Assembly (NCBI RefSeq): GCF_001512295.1 | Contig: NZ_LNUP01000018.1 | Coordinates: 107,968 to 171,967 of the forward strand | Source: Pseudomonas sp. EpS/L25 | Lineage (GTDB): Bacteria; Pseudomonadota; Gammaproteobacteria; Pseudomonadales; Pseudomonadaceae | Length of the DNA stretch: 64,000 nucleotides | Direction: 5' to 3' | Shown here: positions 42,648 to 52,589 of the stretch, piece after piece | How the letters are laid out: every line of letters begins with the position of its first letter | How positions within the stretch are numbered: position 1 is the stretch's first letter | Position numbers and translations under genes: made by a program | The notes under the pieces: generated by a model | Seen by the model: only the letters and a program-made list of their open reading frames with translations | Told to the model about the DNA's origin: nothing | The model's database searches: none

Positions 42648-43889
42648 ATGTTCAGACCGCTCTCCCTGTTCATCGGCCTGAGATACACCCGCGCCAAGCG
42701 GCGCAAATCGTTCATCTCCTTCTTCTCGCTGGTCTCCATGTTCGGCCTGGCGCTGGGCGTGCTGGCCATGATCCTGGTGCTGTCGGTGATGAACGGCTTC
42801 CAGGAAGAAATGCGCGGCCGCATCCTCGGCATGGTGCCCCATGCCTTCATCAGCGGCGCCCAGCCGCTGGATGACTGGCGCCCGCTGGCAGCCAAGGCCG
42901 AGCAGCAGCCCCATGTACTGGCGGCGGTGCCCTACACCCAGCTGCAGGGCATGCTCTCGGTGCGCGGCCGCATGCAGCCGCTGCTGGTGGACGGCATAGA
43001 TCCGGCCCAGGAAAAGCGCGTCTCCATCGTCGGCGAGCGCATGACCCAGGGCAGCCTCGACGCCCTCAAGCCCGGCGAATTCGGCATCGTGCTGGGCGAG
43101 ATCGCCGCGCGGCGCTTCCAACTGGAGCTGGGCAGCCAGGTCACGGTGATCATCCCCGAGGTCGGCGCCACCGGTAGCATCACCCCGCGCCTGCGACGCT
43201 TCACCGTGGTCGGCACCTTCAAGGTCGGCGCCGAGCTGGATGCCTCCCTGGCGCTGATCAACGTGGCCGACGCCGCGCCGCTCAAGGGCTGGCAGCCGGG
43301 CCAGGTGGAGAGCATCCGCCTGGCGCTGGACGATCTGTTCCAGGCGCCGCGCATTTCCCGTGACGTGGCCAAGGCACTCGGCGATGGCTACCAGGCGCGC
43401 GACTGGACGATCTCCCAGGGCAGCCTGTTCCAGGCGATGCAGATGGAGAAGACCATGATCGGCCTGCTGCTGCTGCTGATCGTCGCCGTGGCGGCCTTCA
43501 ACATCATCGCCACCCTGATCATGGTGGTGGCCGACAAGAAGGCCGATATCGCCATCCTGCGCACCCTGGGCGCCACGCCGGGGCAGATCATGGCGGTGTT
43601 CATGGTGCAGGGCACGGTGATCGGCCTGGTCGGTACCCTGATCGGTGGCATCCTCGGCGTCGTCGCGGCGCTCAACGTCAGCAGCTGGATCGCCGCCCTG
43701 GAGCGCCTGGTCGGCCACAAACTGTTCGGTGGCGACATGTACTTCATCAGCAACCTGCCGTCGCGGCTGGAGCTGGAAGACGTGGTGCTGATCGCCGTGG
43801 CGGCCCTCAGCATGAGCTTCCTGGCGACCCTCTATCCCGCCTGGCGCGCCTCTCGCACCTCGCCGGCCGAAGCCCTGCGCTACGATTGA
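42648..43889 (+). CDS. lolE: lipoprotein-releasing ABC transporter permease LolE
   Basis: Second membrane subunit of LolCDE. 413 residues with the same layout as LolC; long matching segments ([21 protein letters not shown]) show the two arose by duplication. The start MFRPLSLFIGLRYTRAKRRK begins 8 bases after lolD. The C-terminus ATLYPAWRASRTSPAEALRY is the family hallmark. Confidence 0.94.
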   Translation: MFRPLSLFIGLRYTRAKRRKSFISFFSLVSMFGLALGVLAMILVLSVMNGFQEEMRGRILGMVPHAFISGAQPLDDWRPLAAKAEQQPHVLAAVPYTQLQGMLSVRGRMQPLLVDGIDPAQEKRVSIVGERMTQGSLDALKPGEFGIVLGEIAARRFQLELGSQVTVIIPEVGATGSITPRLRRFTVVGTFKVGAELDASLALINVADAAPLKGWQPGQVESIRLALDDLFQAPRISRDVAKALGDGYQARDWTISQGSLFQAMQMEKTMIGLLLLLIVAVAAFNIIATLIMVVADKKADIAILRTLGATPGQIMAVFMVQGTVIGLVGTLIGGILGVVAALNVSSWIAALERLVGHKLFGGDMYFISNLPSRLELEDVVLIAVAALSMSFLATLYPAWRASRTSPAEALRYD

Positions 43890-44003
43890 TCCCTTCGCCA
43901 GGGCAACGTGGGCGAGTCCGCCCCGTAGCCCTGGCTCTTCCGTCTTCGAGCTGCTCTAATTCGCGCATCCTAGACCTTTCGGTTCTCCACGGATGGAGTC
44001 CTG

Positions 44004-46252
44004 ATGCGCGCTATTCTGCTTGCCTTCGCCCTGGGTGTGCTGCTCCTGCGCGCCTTGCCGGTCCTGCCATCGATGCCGCTGCTGGCGGCGCTCGCTGTCG
44101 TCGCCTGCATCTCGCTCGGCACCCGTCTGGCGGTCGTGGGCGCTTTCGGTCTTGGTCTGGCGTGGGCCGCACTCCATGCCCAGTGGGCACTGCAGGATCG
44201 TCTTGATCCGGGGTTGGAACAGCGGGTGCTGTGGATCGAAGGGCGGGTGAGCGGGCTGCCAGCGGTGGACGCCGATTCGGTGGGATTCCTGCTCGCCGAC
44301 CCCAGCAGCCGACGCGGCCTGAAGCTGCCGGCGCGGATACGCCTGAACTGGTATGGCGGCCCGCGGCCCTTGGCGGGCGAGCGCTGGCGGCTGGCCGTGG
44401 AGCTGCGCAGTCCCGCGGGCCTGGCCAATCCCCTGGGGCAGGATCGCGAGGCCTGGCTGCTCGCTCAGGGCATCGGCGCCACCGGGAGCGTCAAGGATGG
44501 CCAGCGACTCGCGGCGGCCAGCGGCCTGGCGACCTGGCGACCTGGCGCGATAGCATCCGGCAATACCTGCATACCCGCGATCCGGCCGGGCAGGGCGGTC
44601 TGCTCGCCGCTCTGGTGGTCGGCGACGCCTCCGGCATCACCGACCACCAGTGGCAACTGTTCCAGGACACCGGCACCGTGCATCTGATGGTGATTTCCGG
44701 CCAGCACATCGGCCTGGTCGCCCTGGGTGTCTATGCCCTGGTGGTCACCCTGGCGCGTCGTGGCTACTGGCCGAGCCGGCTGCCCTGGCGTCTGTCGGCC
44801 GCCGTCCTGACGATGGCCACTGCCTTAGGTTACGGGCTGCTGGCCGGCTTCGAGGTGCCGGTGCAGCGTGCCTGTCTCATGGTCACCCTGGGGCTGCTCT
44901 GGCAGCTCGGCCGCCAGCAGGTACGATTGGGGGATGCCTTGCTGCTGGCCCTGGTGGGGGTGCTGGCGGCCAATCCGCTGGTCAGTCTGTTGCCGGGCTT
45001 CTGGCTATCCTTCGGCGCCGTGCTCCTGCTGCTGTGGAGCTTCGCCGGGCGCCTGGGGCGGCTGCCCTGGTGGCACGCCCTGGGACGCGCCCAGAGCTGC
45101 ATGGCGCTGGGCCTGGCACCGCTGCTCCTGGCGCTGGGACTACCCCTGAGCCTCAGCGGGCCCCTGGCCAATGCCGTCGCCGTGCCGCTGATGGACATGG
45201 CCATCGTGCCGCTGGCATTGGTGGGGACGCTGCTATCCCTGCCCTGGTCGCCCCTGGGCGATCCGGCGTTATGGCTGGCCGGCTTCCTGCTCGAGCTTCT
45301 GCTTGGACTCCTGGGTTGGCTGGCGCAACTGGCCGCGGCCTGGCAACCCGCCTTGGCACCCGCCTGGACGCTCTGGTTGGCCGGGCTCGGCGCCTTGCTG
45401 GCACTGCTGCCCGCAGGGGTACCACTGCGCGGCTGCGGGGCGCTGCTCATGCTGCCCGCCCTGTTTCCGGCCGTCCCGCTGCCGGCCGAAGGGCAGGCGC
45501 GGATCACGTTCCTGGACGTGGGGCAGGGCCTGGCCGTGCTGGTGCGCACCCGCGATCATGCACTGTTGTATGACGCCGGTCCGCGGCAGGGCAGCTACGA
45601 CAGCGGCGCCCGCGTCGTACTGCCCAATCTGCGCGCCGCGGGCATCGACACGCTCGACGTCCTGCTGCTCAGTCATGCCGATGCCGATCATGCGGGCGGG
45701 GCGCCAACGGTAGCCAGGGGACTGTCACCGAGGCAGGTGCTCAGTGGCGAGACCCGGCGACTGGAGTCCGGCTTGCGCGCCCAGGACTGCACGGATGGTG
45801 GCAGCTGGCGCTGGAACGAGGTCAGCTTCACCACCTGGTGGCGGCCCAGCGCGGACTCCAATGCCTCCTCCTGCGTGCTCAAGATCGACGCCAGCGGCGA
45901 ACGCCTGCTGCTCACCGGCGACATCGACGAGCGGCGCGAGGCCGAGCTGGTGGCCAGCGGCCTGCCACTCGCGGCGGATTGGCTCGCGGCCCCGCACCAT
46001 GGCAGTCGCAGTGGCTCCAGCGCCTGCTTCATCGACGCCGTCCAGCCCCGCGGCGTGCTGATCTCCCGGGGGCGGCACAATCGCTACGGCCATCCTCATC
46101 CGCTCGTCGTGAAGCGCTACCGCGAGCGTGGTGTGTTGGCCTATGACACCGCCGAACTCGGCGCCCTGAGCTGGACCCTCGGGCGTTGGGAGCGGCCCCG
46201 TGGCCAGCGCGAGACGGCATCCTGGTGGCGGACGTCCCCGCCGACACCCTGA
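44004..46252 (+). pseudogene. comEC: comEC-like DNA internalisation gene, frameshifted by an extra 8-bp unit
   Basis: ComEC forms the inner-membrane channel for DNA uptake. The frame from 44004 (MRAILLAFALGV) runs intact to LATWR and then changes frame. The second frame continues RDSIRQYLHTRD with competence-domain helices (HLMVISGQHIGLVALG), then the C-terminal beta-lactamase-like domain (FLDVGQGLAVLV, LLSHADADHAGG, APHHGSRSGSS) to 46252. The break lies in CCTGGCGA repeated at 44525, 44533 and (last base changed) 44541. Removing one 8-bp unit restores one 746-residue frame (2241 bp). An assembly error is possible. Confidence 0.85.
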
Positions 46253-46300
46253 GACGTTCATGCTAGAGTGGCGGCATTTTGCGGCGGGGGTAACGGTCTC

Positions 46301-46936
46301 GTGTTCGAAATGGTCAAAGCTGGCGGCTGGATGATGCTGCCGATCATCCTCAGTTCCATCCTGGCCACGGCCATCATCGCCGAGCGGCTGTGGACCTTGA
46401 GACGCAGCCGGGTCGCGCCGCCCAACCTGCTCGCCCAGGTCTGGCGCTGGATCCAGGACAAGCAGCTCAACAACGAGCGACTGCGTGAGTTGCGCGCCGG
46501 TTCGCCGCTGGGCGACATCCTCGCCGCGGGACTGACCAATTCTCGCCATGGCCGCGACATCATGAAGGAAGCCATCGAGGAAGCCGGCAGCCGCGTGGTG
46601 CACGACCTCGAGCGCTATCTCAACACCCTCGGCAGCATCGCCGCCCTGGCACCGCTGATGGGCCTGCTCGGCACCGTGTTCGGCATGATCGACATCTTCA
46701 GCGCCTTCATGAACGATGGCATGGCCAACGCCCCCATCCTCGCCGGTGGTATCTCCAAGGCCCTGGTCACCACCGCCGCCGGTCTGCTGGTGGCGATTCC
46801 CGCGGTGTTCTTCCATCGCTACCTGCTGCGCCGGGTCGACGAGCTGGTGGTCGGCATGGAGCAGGAGGCGGTCAAGCTGGTGGACATCCTCCACGGCGAT
46901 CGCGAGGTGGACGTCCGCGAAGGAGCCGCTGCGTGA
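46301..46936 (+). CDS. exbB: ExbB/TolQ-family proton channel protein
   Basis: Inner-membrane component of a proton-motive-force motor. 211 residues from the GTG at 46301 ([20 protein letters not shown]); an ATG at 46310 is an alternative. Three membrane segments near 12-30, 108-130 and 150-172. [20 protein letters not shown] is the conserved central motif. With the next gene it makes an ExbBD pair of the type always found between comEC and lpxK in Pseudomonas, whose client (possibly envelope transport) is not known. Confidence 0.85.
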   Translation: MFEMVKAGGWMMLPIILSSILATAIIAERLWTLRRSRVAPPNLLAQVWRWIQDKQLNNERLRELRAGSPLGDILAAGLTNSRHGRDIMKEAIEEAGSRVVHDLERYLNTLGSIAALAPLMGLLGTVFGMIDIFSAFMNDGMANAPILAGGISKALVTTAAGLLVAIPAVFFHRYLLRRVDELVVGMEQEAVKLVDILHGDREVDVREGAAA

Positions 46937-47373
46937 AATTCCGTCGCCGCGCCGGGGGCGCCGCTCGCGAAGAGGTCTACATCAACCTGGCGTCCTTCAT
47001 CGACGTCATCTTCGTCCTGCTGCTGTTCTTCGTGGTGACAGCGACCTTCAGCCGGCCCAGCCAATTGAAGATCGAACTGCCCGAGGCCGACAGCGCCGCC
47101 GCGGCTGCCAACCAGGGCAAGACCCTGGAGATCAGCATCACCGCCGACGGCCAGATGGCGCTCAATGGCCAGACGCTGGTGCGCAACGACCTGACCGGCC
47201 TGACCACCGCCCTGCAGCGGGAGTCAGGCGGCGACAACAGCCTGCCGCTGGTGATCACCGCCGACGGCCGCGCCACCCACCAGTCGGTGGTCATGGCCAT
47301 GGACGCCGCCGGCAAGCTCGGCTTCAGCCAGCTGCGCATCACCACCCTCGAGGCCCAGGCGAAACGTCCGTGA
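46933..47373 (+). CDS. exbD: ExbD/TolR-family protein
   Basis: Partner of the ExbB-like protein. 146 residues: short cytoplasmic N-terminus, one membrane helix ([18 protein letters not shown]) with the proton-relay Asp in SFIDV, then a periplasmic domain with [24 protein letters not shown]. The GTG start overlaps the exbB stop (GTGA), and its own stop overlaps the GTG of lpxK in the same way. Confidence 0.9.
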   Translation: MKFRRRAGGAAREEVYINLASFIDVIFVLLLFFVVTATFSRPSQLKIELPEADSAAAAANQGKTLEISITADGQMALNGQTLVRNDLTGLTTALQRESGGDNSLPLVITADGRATHQSVVMAMDAAGKLGFSQLRITTLEAQAKRP

Positions 47374-48377
47374 GTCTGGGCGAACGCCTGGTCCGCGCCT
47401 GGTACCAGGGGCATCCCGCCCTGGGCCTGCTGGCGCCGCTCGAAGCCCTCTATCGCCAGGTCGCCCGGCGCAGGCGTCAACGTTTCCTGGCGGGGCAGGG
47501 CAGCATCCATCGTGCGCCGGTCCCGGTCATCGTCGTCGGCAATCTCACCGTCGGTGGCACCGGCAAGACGCCCATGATCCTCTGGCTGATCGGCCATCTG
47601 CGTGCCCGCGGCCTCAAGGTCGGCGTGGTCAGTCGGGGCTATGGTGCCCAGCCGCCGAACCTGCCCTGGCGCGTCCAGGCCACGGACGCTGCGGCGGTGG
47701 CCGGCGACGAACCCCTGCTCATCGTGCAGCGCACCGCGGTGCCGCTGGTGATCGACCCCGACCGCGGTCGCGCCGTCGAACGCCTGCTCGCCGATGAACG
47801 GCTCGATGTGATCCTCAGCGACGACGGCCTGCAGCACTATCGCCTGGCGCGGGATCTGGAGCTGGTGATGGTCGATGCCGCACGCGGCTTCGGCAATGGC
47901 CGCTGCCTGCCGGCTGGGCCCTTGCGCGAACCCCTGGAGCGCCTGGCCGAGGTCGATGCCGTGATCCATAACGGCGCCGCGGTCGATCCTGCCGATGGCT
48001 ACGGCCTGATCCTGCAGCCCAGCGCCCTGCTCAATCTGCGCAGCGGCGAAGCTAAGCCCCTGGATTTCTTCCCGCCCGGCCAGCGCCTGCATGCCCTGGC
48101 CGGCATCGGCAACCCCGGACGTTTCTTCGCTACCCTCGAAGGACTACACTGGCAACCGGTACCCCATGCCTTCGCCGATCATGCCGCCTACAGCGCTGCG
48201 GACCTGGCCTTCACGCCCGAGCTGCCGCTGGTGATGACCGAGAAGGACGCGGTCAAGTGCCGGTCCTTCGCCGCTGCCGACTGGTGGTACCTGGCGGTGG
48301 ATGCCCAGCCCTCGGCCGCCTTCGTCGCCTGGCTGGATGGGCGTCTCGACCGCCTCCTGTCCGAACATTCTCACTGA
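47370..48377 (+). CDS. lpxK: tetraacyldisaccharide 4'-kinase LpxK
   Basis: Phosphorylates the 4' position of the lipid A disaccharide at the inner membrane. 335 residues. An N-terminal amphipathic or membrane region ([25 protein letters not shown]), Walker [13 protein letters not shown], then [23 protein letters not shown] and a C-terminal TEKDAVKC. The GTG at 47370 couples it to exbD. Confidence 0.97.
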   Translation: MSLGERLVRAWYQGHPALGLLAPLEALYRQVARRRRQRFLAGQGSIHRAPVPVIVVGNLTVGGTGKTPMILWLIGHLRARGLKVGVVSRGYGAQPPNLPWRVQATDAAAVAGDEPLLIVQRTAVPLVIDPDRGRAVERLLADERLDVILSDDGLQHYRLARDLELVMVDAARGFGNGRCLPAGPLREPLERLAEVDAVIHNGAAVDPADGYGLILQPSALLNLRSGEAKPLDFFPPGQRLHALAGIGNPGRFFATLEGLHWQPVPHAFADHAAYSAADLAFTPELPLVMTEKDAVKCRSFAAADWWYLAVDAQPSAAFVAWLDGRLDRLLSEHSH

Positions 48378-48391
48378 CGGAACCCTCGCCC

Positions 48392-48577
48392 ATGGACCTC
48401 AAGCTGCTGGACATCCTCGCCTGCCCCCTGACCAAGAGCCCGCTGATCCTGAGCGACGACAAGACCGAACTCATCAGCAAGGCCGCCGGCCTGGCCTTCC
48501 CGATTCGCGATGGCATCCCGGTGATGCTGGAGAGCGAGGCGCGCGTCATCACCACGGACGAGCGCCTGGATAAATGA
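48392..48577 (+). CDS. Trm112/YcaR family protein
   Basis: 61 residues, [18 protein letters not shown] onward. Trm112-like small proteins of this position (between lpxK and kdsB) are conserved across gammaproteobacteria; eukaryotic Trm112 activates methyltransferases, but the bacterial role is not fixed. Only one Cys (ACP) is seen, so no full zinc site. Its stop overlaps the kdsB start (ATGA). Confidence 0.85.
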   Translation: MDLKLLDILACPLTKSPLILSDDKTELISKAAGLAFPIRDGIPVMLESEARVITTDERLDK

Positions 48578-49338
48578 GCACCGCCTTCACCGTCGTCATC
48601 CCGGCGCGGCTCGCCAGCACCCGGCTGCCCAACAAGCCGCTGCTCGACATCGCCGGCAAGCCGATGATCCAGCACGTCTGGGAGCAGGCCCGGCGCAGTG
48701 GCGCCGAGCAGGTGGTGGTGGCGACCGATCACGATGACATCCTGCGCGCCTGCGAAGGCTTCGGTGCCCAGGTGCTGCTGACCCGGGCGGACCATGCCTC
48801 GGGGACCGATCGCCTGGCCGAGGTGGCCGAGTTGCTCGGCCTGGCTGACGACGCCCTGGTGGTCAACGTCCAGGGTGACGAGCCGCTGATTCCGCCGGCG
48901 GTGATCGATCAGGTGGCGGGCAATCTCGCCGCCCATCCCGCGGCCGGCGTGGCCACCCTGGCCGAGCCCATCCACGACGTCGACAGCCTGTTCAATCCCA
49001 ATGTGGTCAAGGTGAGCACCGACGTGAACGGCCTGGCGCTGACCTTCAGCCGGGCGCCACTGCCCTGGGCGCGCAACGCCTTCGCCGGCGACCGCACGCA
49101 ACTGCCTGCCGGCTTTCCCTATCGTCGCCATATCGGCATCTATGCCTATCGCGCCGGCTTCCTCGCCGATTTCGTCAGCTGGGGTCCCTGTGCCCTGGAA
49201 GAGACGGAAGCCCTGGAACAGCTGCGCGCCCTCTGGCATGGCGTGCGCATCCACGTCGCCGACGCCCTGGAAGCGCCCCAGGCCGGCGTGGATACCCTGG
49301 AAGACCTCGAGCGCGTCCGCCGCCTGCTGGGAGCCTAG
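48574..49338 (+). CDS. kdsB: 3-deoxy-manno-octulosonate cytidylyltransferase KdsB
   Basis: Makes CMP-Kdo for lipopolysaccharide core. 254 residues. Nucleotide-binding [20 protein letters not shown] at the start; [23 protein letters not shown] and [12 protein letters not shown] are conserved. Sits with lpxK in a run serving lipid A/Kdo synthesis. Confidence 0.97.
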   Translation: MSTAFTVVIPARLASTRLPNKPLLDIAGKPMIQHVWEQARRSGAEQVVVATDHDDILRACEGFGAQVLLTRADHASGTDRLAEVAELLGLADDALVVNVQGDEPLIPPAVIDQVAGNLAAHPAAGVATLAEPIHDVDSLFNPNVVKVSTDVNGLALTFSRAPLPWARNAFAGDRTQLPAGFPYRRHIGIYAYRAGFLADFVSWGPCALEETEALEQLRALWHGVRIHVADALEAPQAGVDTLEDLERVRRLLGA

Positions 49339-49812
49339 ATGAGCCTGCGCATCCTGTTCGTCTGCATGGGCAACATCTGCCGCTCGCCCACCGCCGAAGG
49401 CATCCTGAGGGACAAGCTGGCAGCGGCCGGTCTGGCCGAGGCCGTGGAGCTGGATTCCGCGGGTACCGGCGACTGGCACCGCGGCAAGGCGCCGGACTCC
49501 CGCGCCATCCAGGCGGCGGCCGGTCGCGGTTATGACATCAGCGGCTTGCGCGCGCGCCAGGTGACCGCCGAGGACTTCCAACGCTTCGATCTGATCCTGG
49601 CCATGGATCACGACAACCTCGCCTGGCTGGAGCAATTGCGCCCCGAGGGCGGCGCGGTGCCCGAGCTGTTCCTGGCCCGGCAGGGCCTGGCCGTGGACGA
49701 GGTGCCCGATCCCTATTACGGTGGCGCGGCGGGTTTCGAGCGGGTGCTCGACCTGCTCGAAGCCGCCTGCGCTGGCCTCGTCGCCGAGGTGGCCGCTCGT
49801 CATGGTCGCTGA
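49339..49812 (+). CDS. low-molecular-weight protein tyrosine phosphatase
   Basis: 157 residues. Catalytic loop CMGNICRSP (CX5R) near residue 9 and the general acid Asp in VPDPYYGG. Begins directly after the kdsB stop. LMW-PTPs in such positions can control exopolysaccharide tyrosine kinases, but no kinase is near; the target is unknown. P. aeruginosa has a similar gene between kdsB and murB. Confidence 0.93.
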   Translation: MSLRILFVCMGNICRSPTAEGILRDKLAAAGLAEAVELDSAGTGDWHRGKAPDSRAIQAAAGRGYDISGLRARQVTAEDFQRFDLILAMDHDNLAWLEQLRPEGGAVPELFLARQGLAVDEVPDPYYGGAAGFERVLDLLEAACAGLVAEVAARHGR

Positions 49813-50824
49813 GGTGCAACACGACGTTCCGCTGCAGGGACTCAACACCTTCGGCCTGGTGGCGCAAGCCGACCGCTATCTGGAAGCCGCCAGTGATGCC
49901 GAGGTACTCGAGGCCCTGGCGCTGGCCCGGCAGCTCGGCGTGCCACTACGGGTGCTGGGCGGTGGCAGCAACCTGGTCCTGCCCGAACGGGTCGAGGGCC
50001 TGGTACTGCGGCTGACGTCCCGCGGTATCCGCCTGCTGGCGGAGGAGGGCGATGACCTGCTGGTGGAGGCCGCAGCCGGCGAACCCTGGCATCCCTTCGT
50101 CATGACCACCCTGGCCAACGGCTGGTACGGGCTGGAAAACTTAAGTCTCATCCCCGGGACCGTGGGGGCCTCGCCGATCCAGAACATCGGCGCCTACGGC
50201 GTCGAACTCAAGGATCGCTGTGCCGGCGTGACGGCACTCGACCGCCACAGCGGCGACATCCATGAGCTGACCCCGGACGCCTGCGCCTTCGCCTATCGTG
50301 ACAGCCGTTTCAAGGCTGAAGCCGGGCGCTGGATCGTACTGCGGGTGCGCTTCCACCTGAGCCTACAGCCACAGCTGGTGCTGGACTACGGTCCGGTGCG
50401 CCAGGCGCTGGCCGAGGCCGGGGTCGCGCAGCCCACGCCGGAAGCTGTCAGCGCGGCCATCTGCAGCATTCGCCGCAGCAAGCTGCCCGATCCGGCGGTG
50501 CTGGGCAATGCCGGCAGCTTCTTCAAGAATCCGGTGGTGAGCGCAGCGACTGCCGCCGTGCTCAAGGAAGACCATCCGACGCTGCCGACCTATCCTCAGG
50601 CCGATGGCACGGTCAAGCTGGCCGCCGGCTGGCTGATCGACCAGGCTGGCTGGCGCGGCCATCGCGACGGTGCCGTGGGGGTGCATGCCGCCCAGGCACT
50701 GGTACTGGTCAACTTCGGCGGTGCCAGTAGTCGTGACGTCCTGGCCCTGGCGGAGCGCATCCGCGCCTCGGTCCGCGAGCGCTTCGGCGTGACGCTGGAA
50801 ATGGAGCCGGGAAGCCTGACGTGA
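49802..50824 (+). CDS. murB: UDP-N-acetylenolpyruvoylglucosamine reductase MurB
   Basis: FAD enzyme making UDP-MurNAc. 340 residues. FAD site VLGGGSNLVLPERVEGL; NLSLIPGTVGASPIQNIGAYG; catalytic Ser in GNAGSFFKNP. ATG 49802 overlaps the end of the phosphatase gene. The TGA overlaps the GTG of the Rieske gene (GTGA at 50821-50824), an unusual partner. Confidence 0.95.
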   Translation: MVAEVQHDVPLQGLNTFGLVAQADRYLEAASDAEVLEALALARQLGVPLRVLGGGSNLVLPERVEGLVLRLTSRGIRLLAEEGDDLLVEAAAGEPWHPFVMTTLANGWYGLENLSLIPGTVGASPIQNIGAYGVELKDRCAGVTALDRHSGDIHELTPDACAFAYRDSRFKAEAGRWIVLRVRFHLSLQPQLVLDYGPVRQALAEAGVAQPTPEAVSAAICSIRRSKLPDPAVLGNAGSFFKNPVVSAATAAVLKEDHPTLPTYPQADGTVKLAAGWLIDQAGWRGHRDGAVGVHAAQALVLVNFGGASSRDVLALAERIRASVRERFGVTLEMEPGSLT

Positions 50825-51399
50825 CCGACGACTCGCCCGATGCTCAGCGTCGCCGCCTGCTGATCGCCACCACCTCCGCTGTCGGCGGCCTGGGCCTCGT
50901 GGCAGGTAGCGTACCCTTCGTCTGTGCCTTGCGGCCCAGTCGGTCGGCGGAGGTGGTGGCGGCCCCGGTCGAGGTGGATATCGGGACGCTGCGCGAAGGC
51001 GAGCAACTCACGGTGCAGTGGCGCGGCCAGCCAGTATGCGTCCTGCGCCGTAGCGCGGCGGATCAGGCCCGCTTGCTGGCCGACCAGGCCGCTCTGGCCG
51101 ATCCCGATTCCCGAGCATCCAGCCAGCCGCCCTATGTCGATCCGCGCCTGAGATCGCGGCGGCCGGACATCTTCGTGGCCACCGCCATCTGCACCCACCT
51201 GGGCTGCATCCCCTCCCTGGCGCCGAGCGCAGCGAACCAGGCCGGCGGCTATCTCTGTCCTTGCCATGGCTCCCACTTCGATCTGGCTGGCCGGGTCTAT
51301 CGCGACCAGCCAGCACCGCTGAACCTGGCTGTGCCGCCCTATCATTTCCGCGGCGACAACCTGCTGGTGATCGGCAGCGACGATGAGGGGGTGGCATGA
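50821..51399 (+). CDS. petA: cytochrome bc1 Rieske iron-sulfur subunit PetA
   Basis: Electron carrier from ubiquinol to cytochrome c1 on the periplasmic side. 192 residues. Arg-rich N-terminus (AQRRRLLIATTSAVGGLGLV) with Tat-like and membrane-anchor features. [2Fe-2S] motifs CTHLGC and CPCHGSHFD are intact. The start is GTG at 50821, overlapping murB. The sequence looks more divergent than usual Pseudomonas PetA. Confidence 0.93.
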   Translation: MTDDSPDAQRRRLLIATTSAVGGLGLVAGSVPFVCALRPSRSAEVVAAPVEVDIGTLREGEQLTVQWRGQPVCVLRRSAADQARLLADQAALADPDSRASSQPPYVDPRLRSRRPDIFVATAICTHLGCIPSLAPSAANQAGGYLCPCHGSHFDLAGRVYRDQPAPLNLAVPPYHFRGDNLLVIGSDDEGVA

Positions 51400-52589
51400 A
51401 GGATGACGAGCATGGCTGGCTGGAGCGGCGCCTGCCGCTAGGTGCCTTCTGGCGCCGGCATTTCAGCGACTATCGGGTGCCGCGCAACCTCAACGTCTTC
51501 TATCTATTCGGTGCCCTGCTGGTCTTCATCCTGGCGCTGCAGGTGCTGACCGGGCTCTGGCTGCTGTTCGGCTATGAACCGACGGTGCGGGGCGCCTTCG
51601 CCTCGGTCCAGCTGTTCATGCGCGAGGTGCCCTTCGGCTGGCTGATCCGCTACCTGCACGCGGTAGGCGCCTCGGCGCTGTTCGTCTGCCTCTATCTGCA
51701 CCTGCTGCGTGGCCTGCTGTACGGCTCCTATCGCGCCCCGCGCGAGCTGGTCTGGACCTTCGGCGTGCTGCTCTACGTCCTGTTGCTGGCCCAGGCCTTC
51801 TTCGGTTACCTGCTGCCCTGGGGGCAATTGTCCTACTGGGGTGCCCAGGTGTCCCTGAGCGCCGTCGAGGCACTGCCCTTGATAGGCCCAACCCTGGCCG
51901 ACCTGCTACGGGGCGGAGTGGTGCTGTCCGATGCCAGCTTGCGCCGCTTCCAGGCGCTGCATGTGGTGGCGCTGCCGTTGCTGATTCTGCTCCTGGTGAC
52001 GTTGCACATCTTCGCCCTGCGCCAGACCGGCTCGAACAATCCCGAGGGTGACGAGCGCGACCTGCATGGTGCGGCTGGGGTGCCTTTCCATCCCTACCTG
52101 ACCCTCAAGGACCTCTGCGGGCTGGCGATCTTCCTGCTGGTCTTCCTCGGCGTGGTGCTGCTGGCGCCGGAGCTGGGCGGCCTGGTGCTGGAACCGGCCA
52201 ACCAGCAGCCGGCCGATCCATTGGTGACGCCTGCGCACATCGCGCCGCCCTGGTACCTGGCACCCTTCTATGCGCTGCTGCGGGCGGTGCCGAGCAAGGC
52301 CGGCGGTCTTGGTCTGGCGGCCCTGGCCATCGCCCTGTTGTTCGTGCTGCCCTGGCTGGATCGCAGCGCAGTCCGCTCGGTCCGCCACAAGGCCTGGCCG
52401 GCCCGGCTGGGGTTATACGCCGGCTGTCTGGCCTTCGCCGCGCTGGGTGTTCTAGGCGTGGTGGCGCTCACCGACGAACGCCTGTTGCTGGCACGCCTGG
52501 CCGCCGTTGTCTACTTCGCCAGTCTGCTGGGCATGCCCTGGTACAGCCGTCTGGGACGTCCTCGGTCGCTTCCGGAGCAGGCGCCATGA
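51396..52589 (+). CDS. petB: cytochrome b subunit PetB of cytochrome bc1
   Basis: Membrane core that oxidises ubiquinol and pumps protons via the Q cycle. 397 residues, about eight helices. Heme b ligands: two His in RYLHAVGASALFVCLYLHL and two in LHVVALPLLILLLVTLHIF. Qo-site PPWY appears as IAPPWYLAPFY instead of the PEWY consensus. Overlaps petA (ATGA). Confidence 0.94.
   Translation: MKDDEHGWLERRLPLGAFWRRHFSDYRVPRNLNVFYLFGALLVFILALQVLTGLWLLFGYEPTVRGAFASVQLFMREVPFGWLIRYLHAVGASALFVCLYLHLLRGLLYGSYRAPRELVWTFGVLLYVLLLAQAFFGYLLPWGQLSYWGAQVSLSAVEALPLIGPTLADLLRGGVVLSDASLRRFQALHVVALPLLILLLVTLHIFALRQTGSNNPEGDERDLHGAAGVPFHPYLTLKDLCGLAIFLLVFLGVVLLAPELGGLVLEPANQQPADPLVTPAHIAPPWYLAPFYALLRAVPSKAGGLGLAALAIALLFVLPWLDRSAVRSVRHKAWPARLGLYAGCLAFAALGVLGVVALTDERLLLARLAAVVYFASLLGMPWYSRLGRPRSLPEQAP

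Noticed and set aside
44231-46252. A second, separate comEC gene starting at 44231
   Set aside because: Residues before the frame change read into repeat-derived nonsense, while deletion of one 8-bp unit joins both parts into one gene of expected length.
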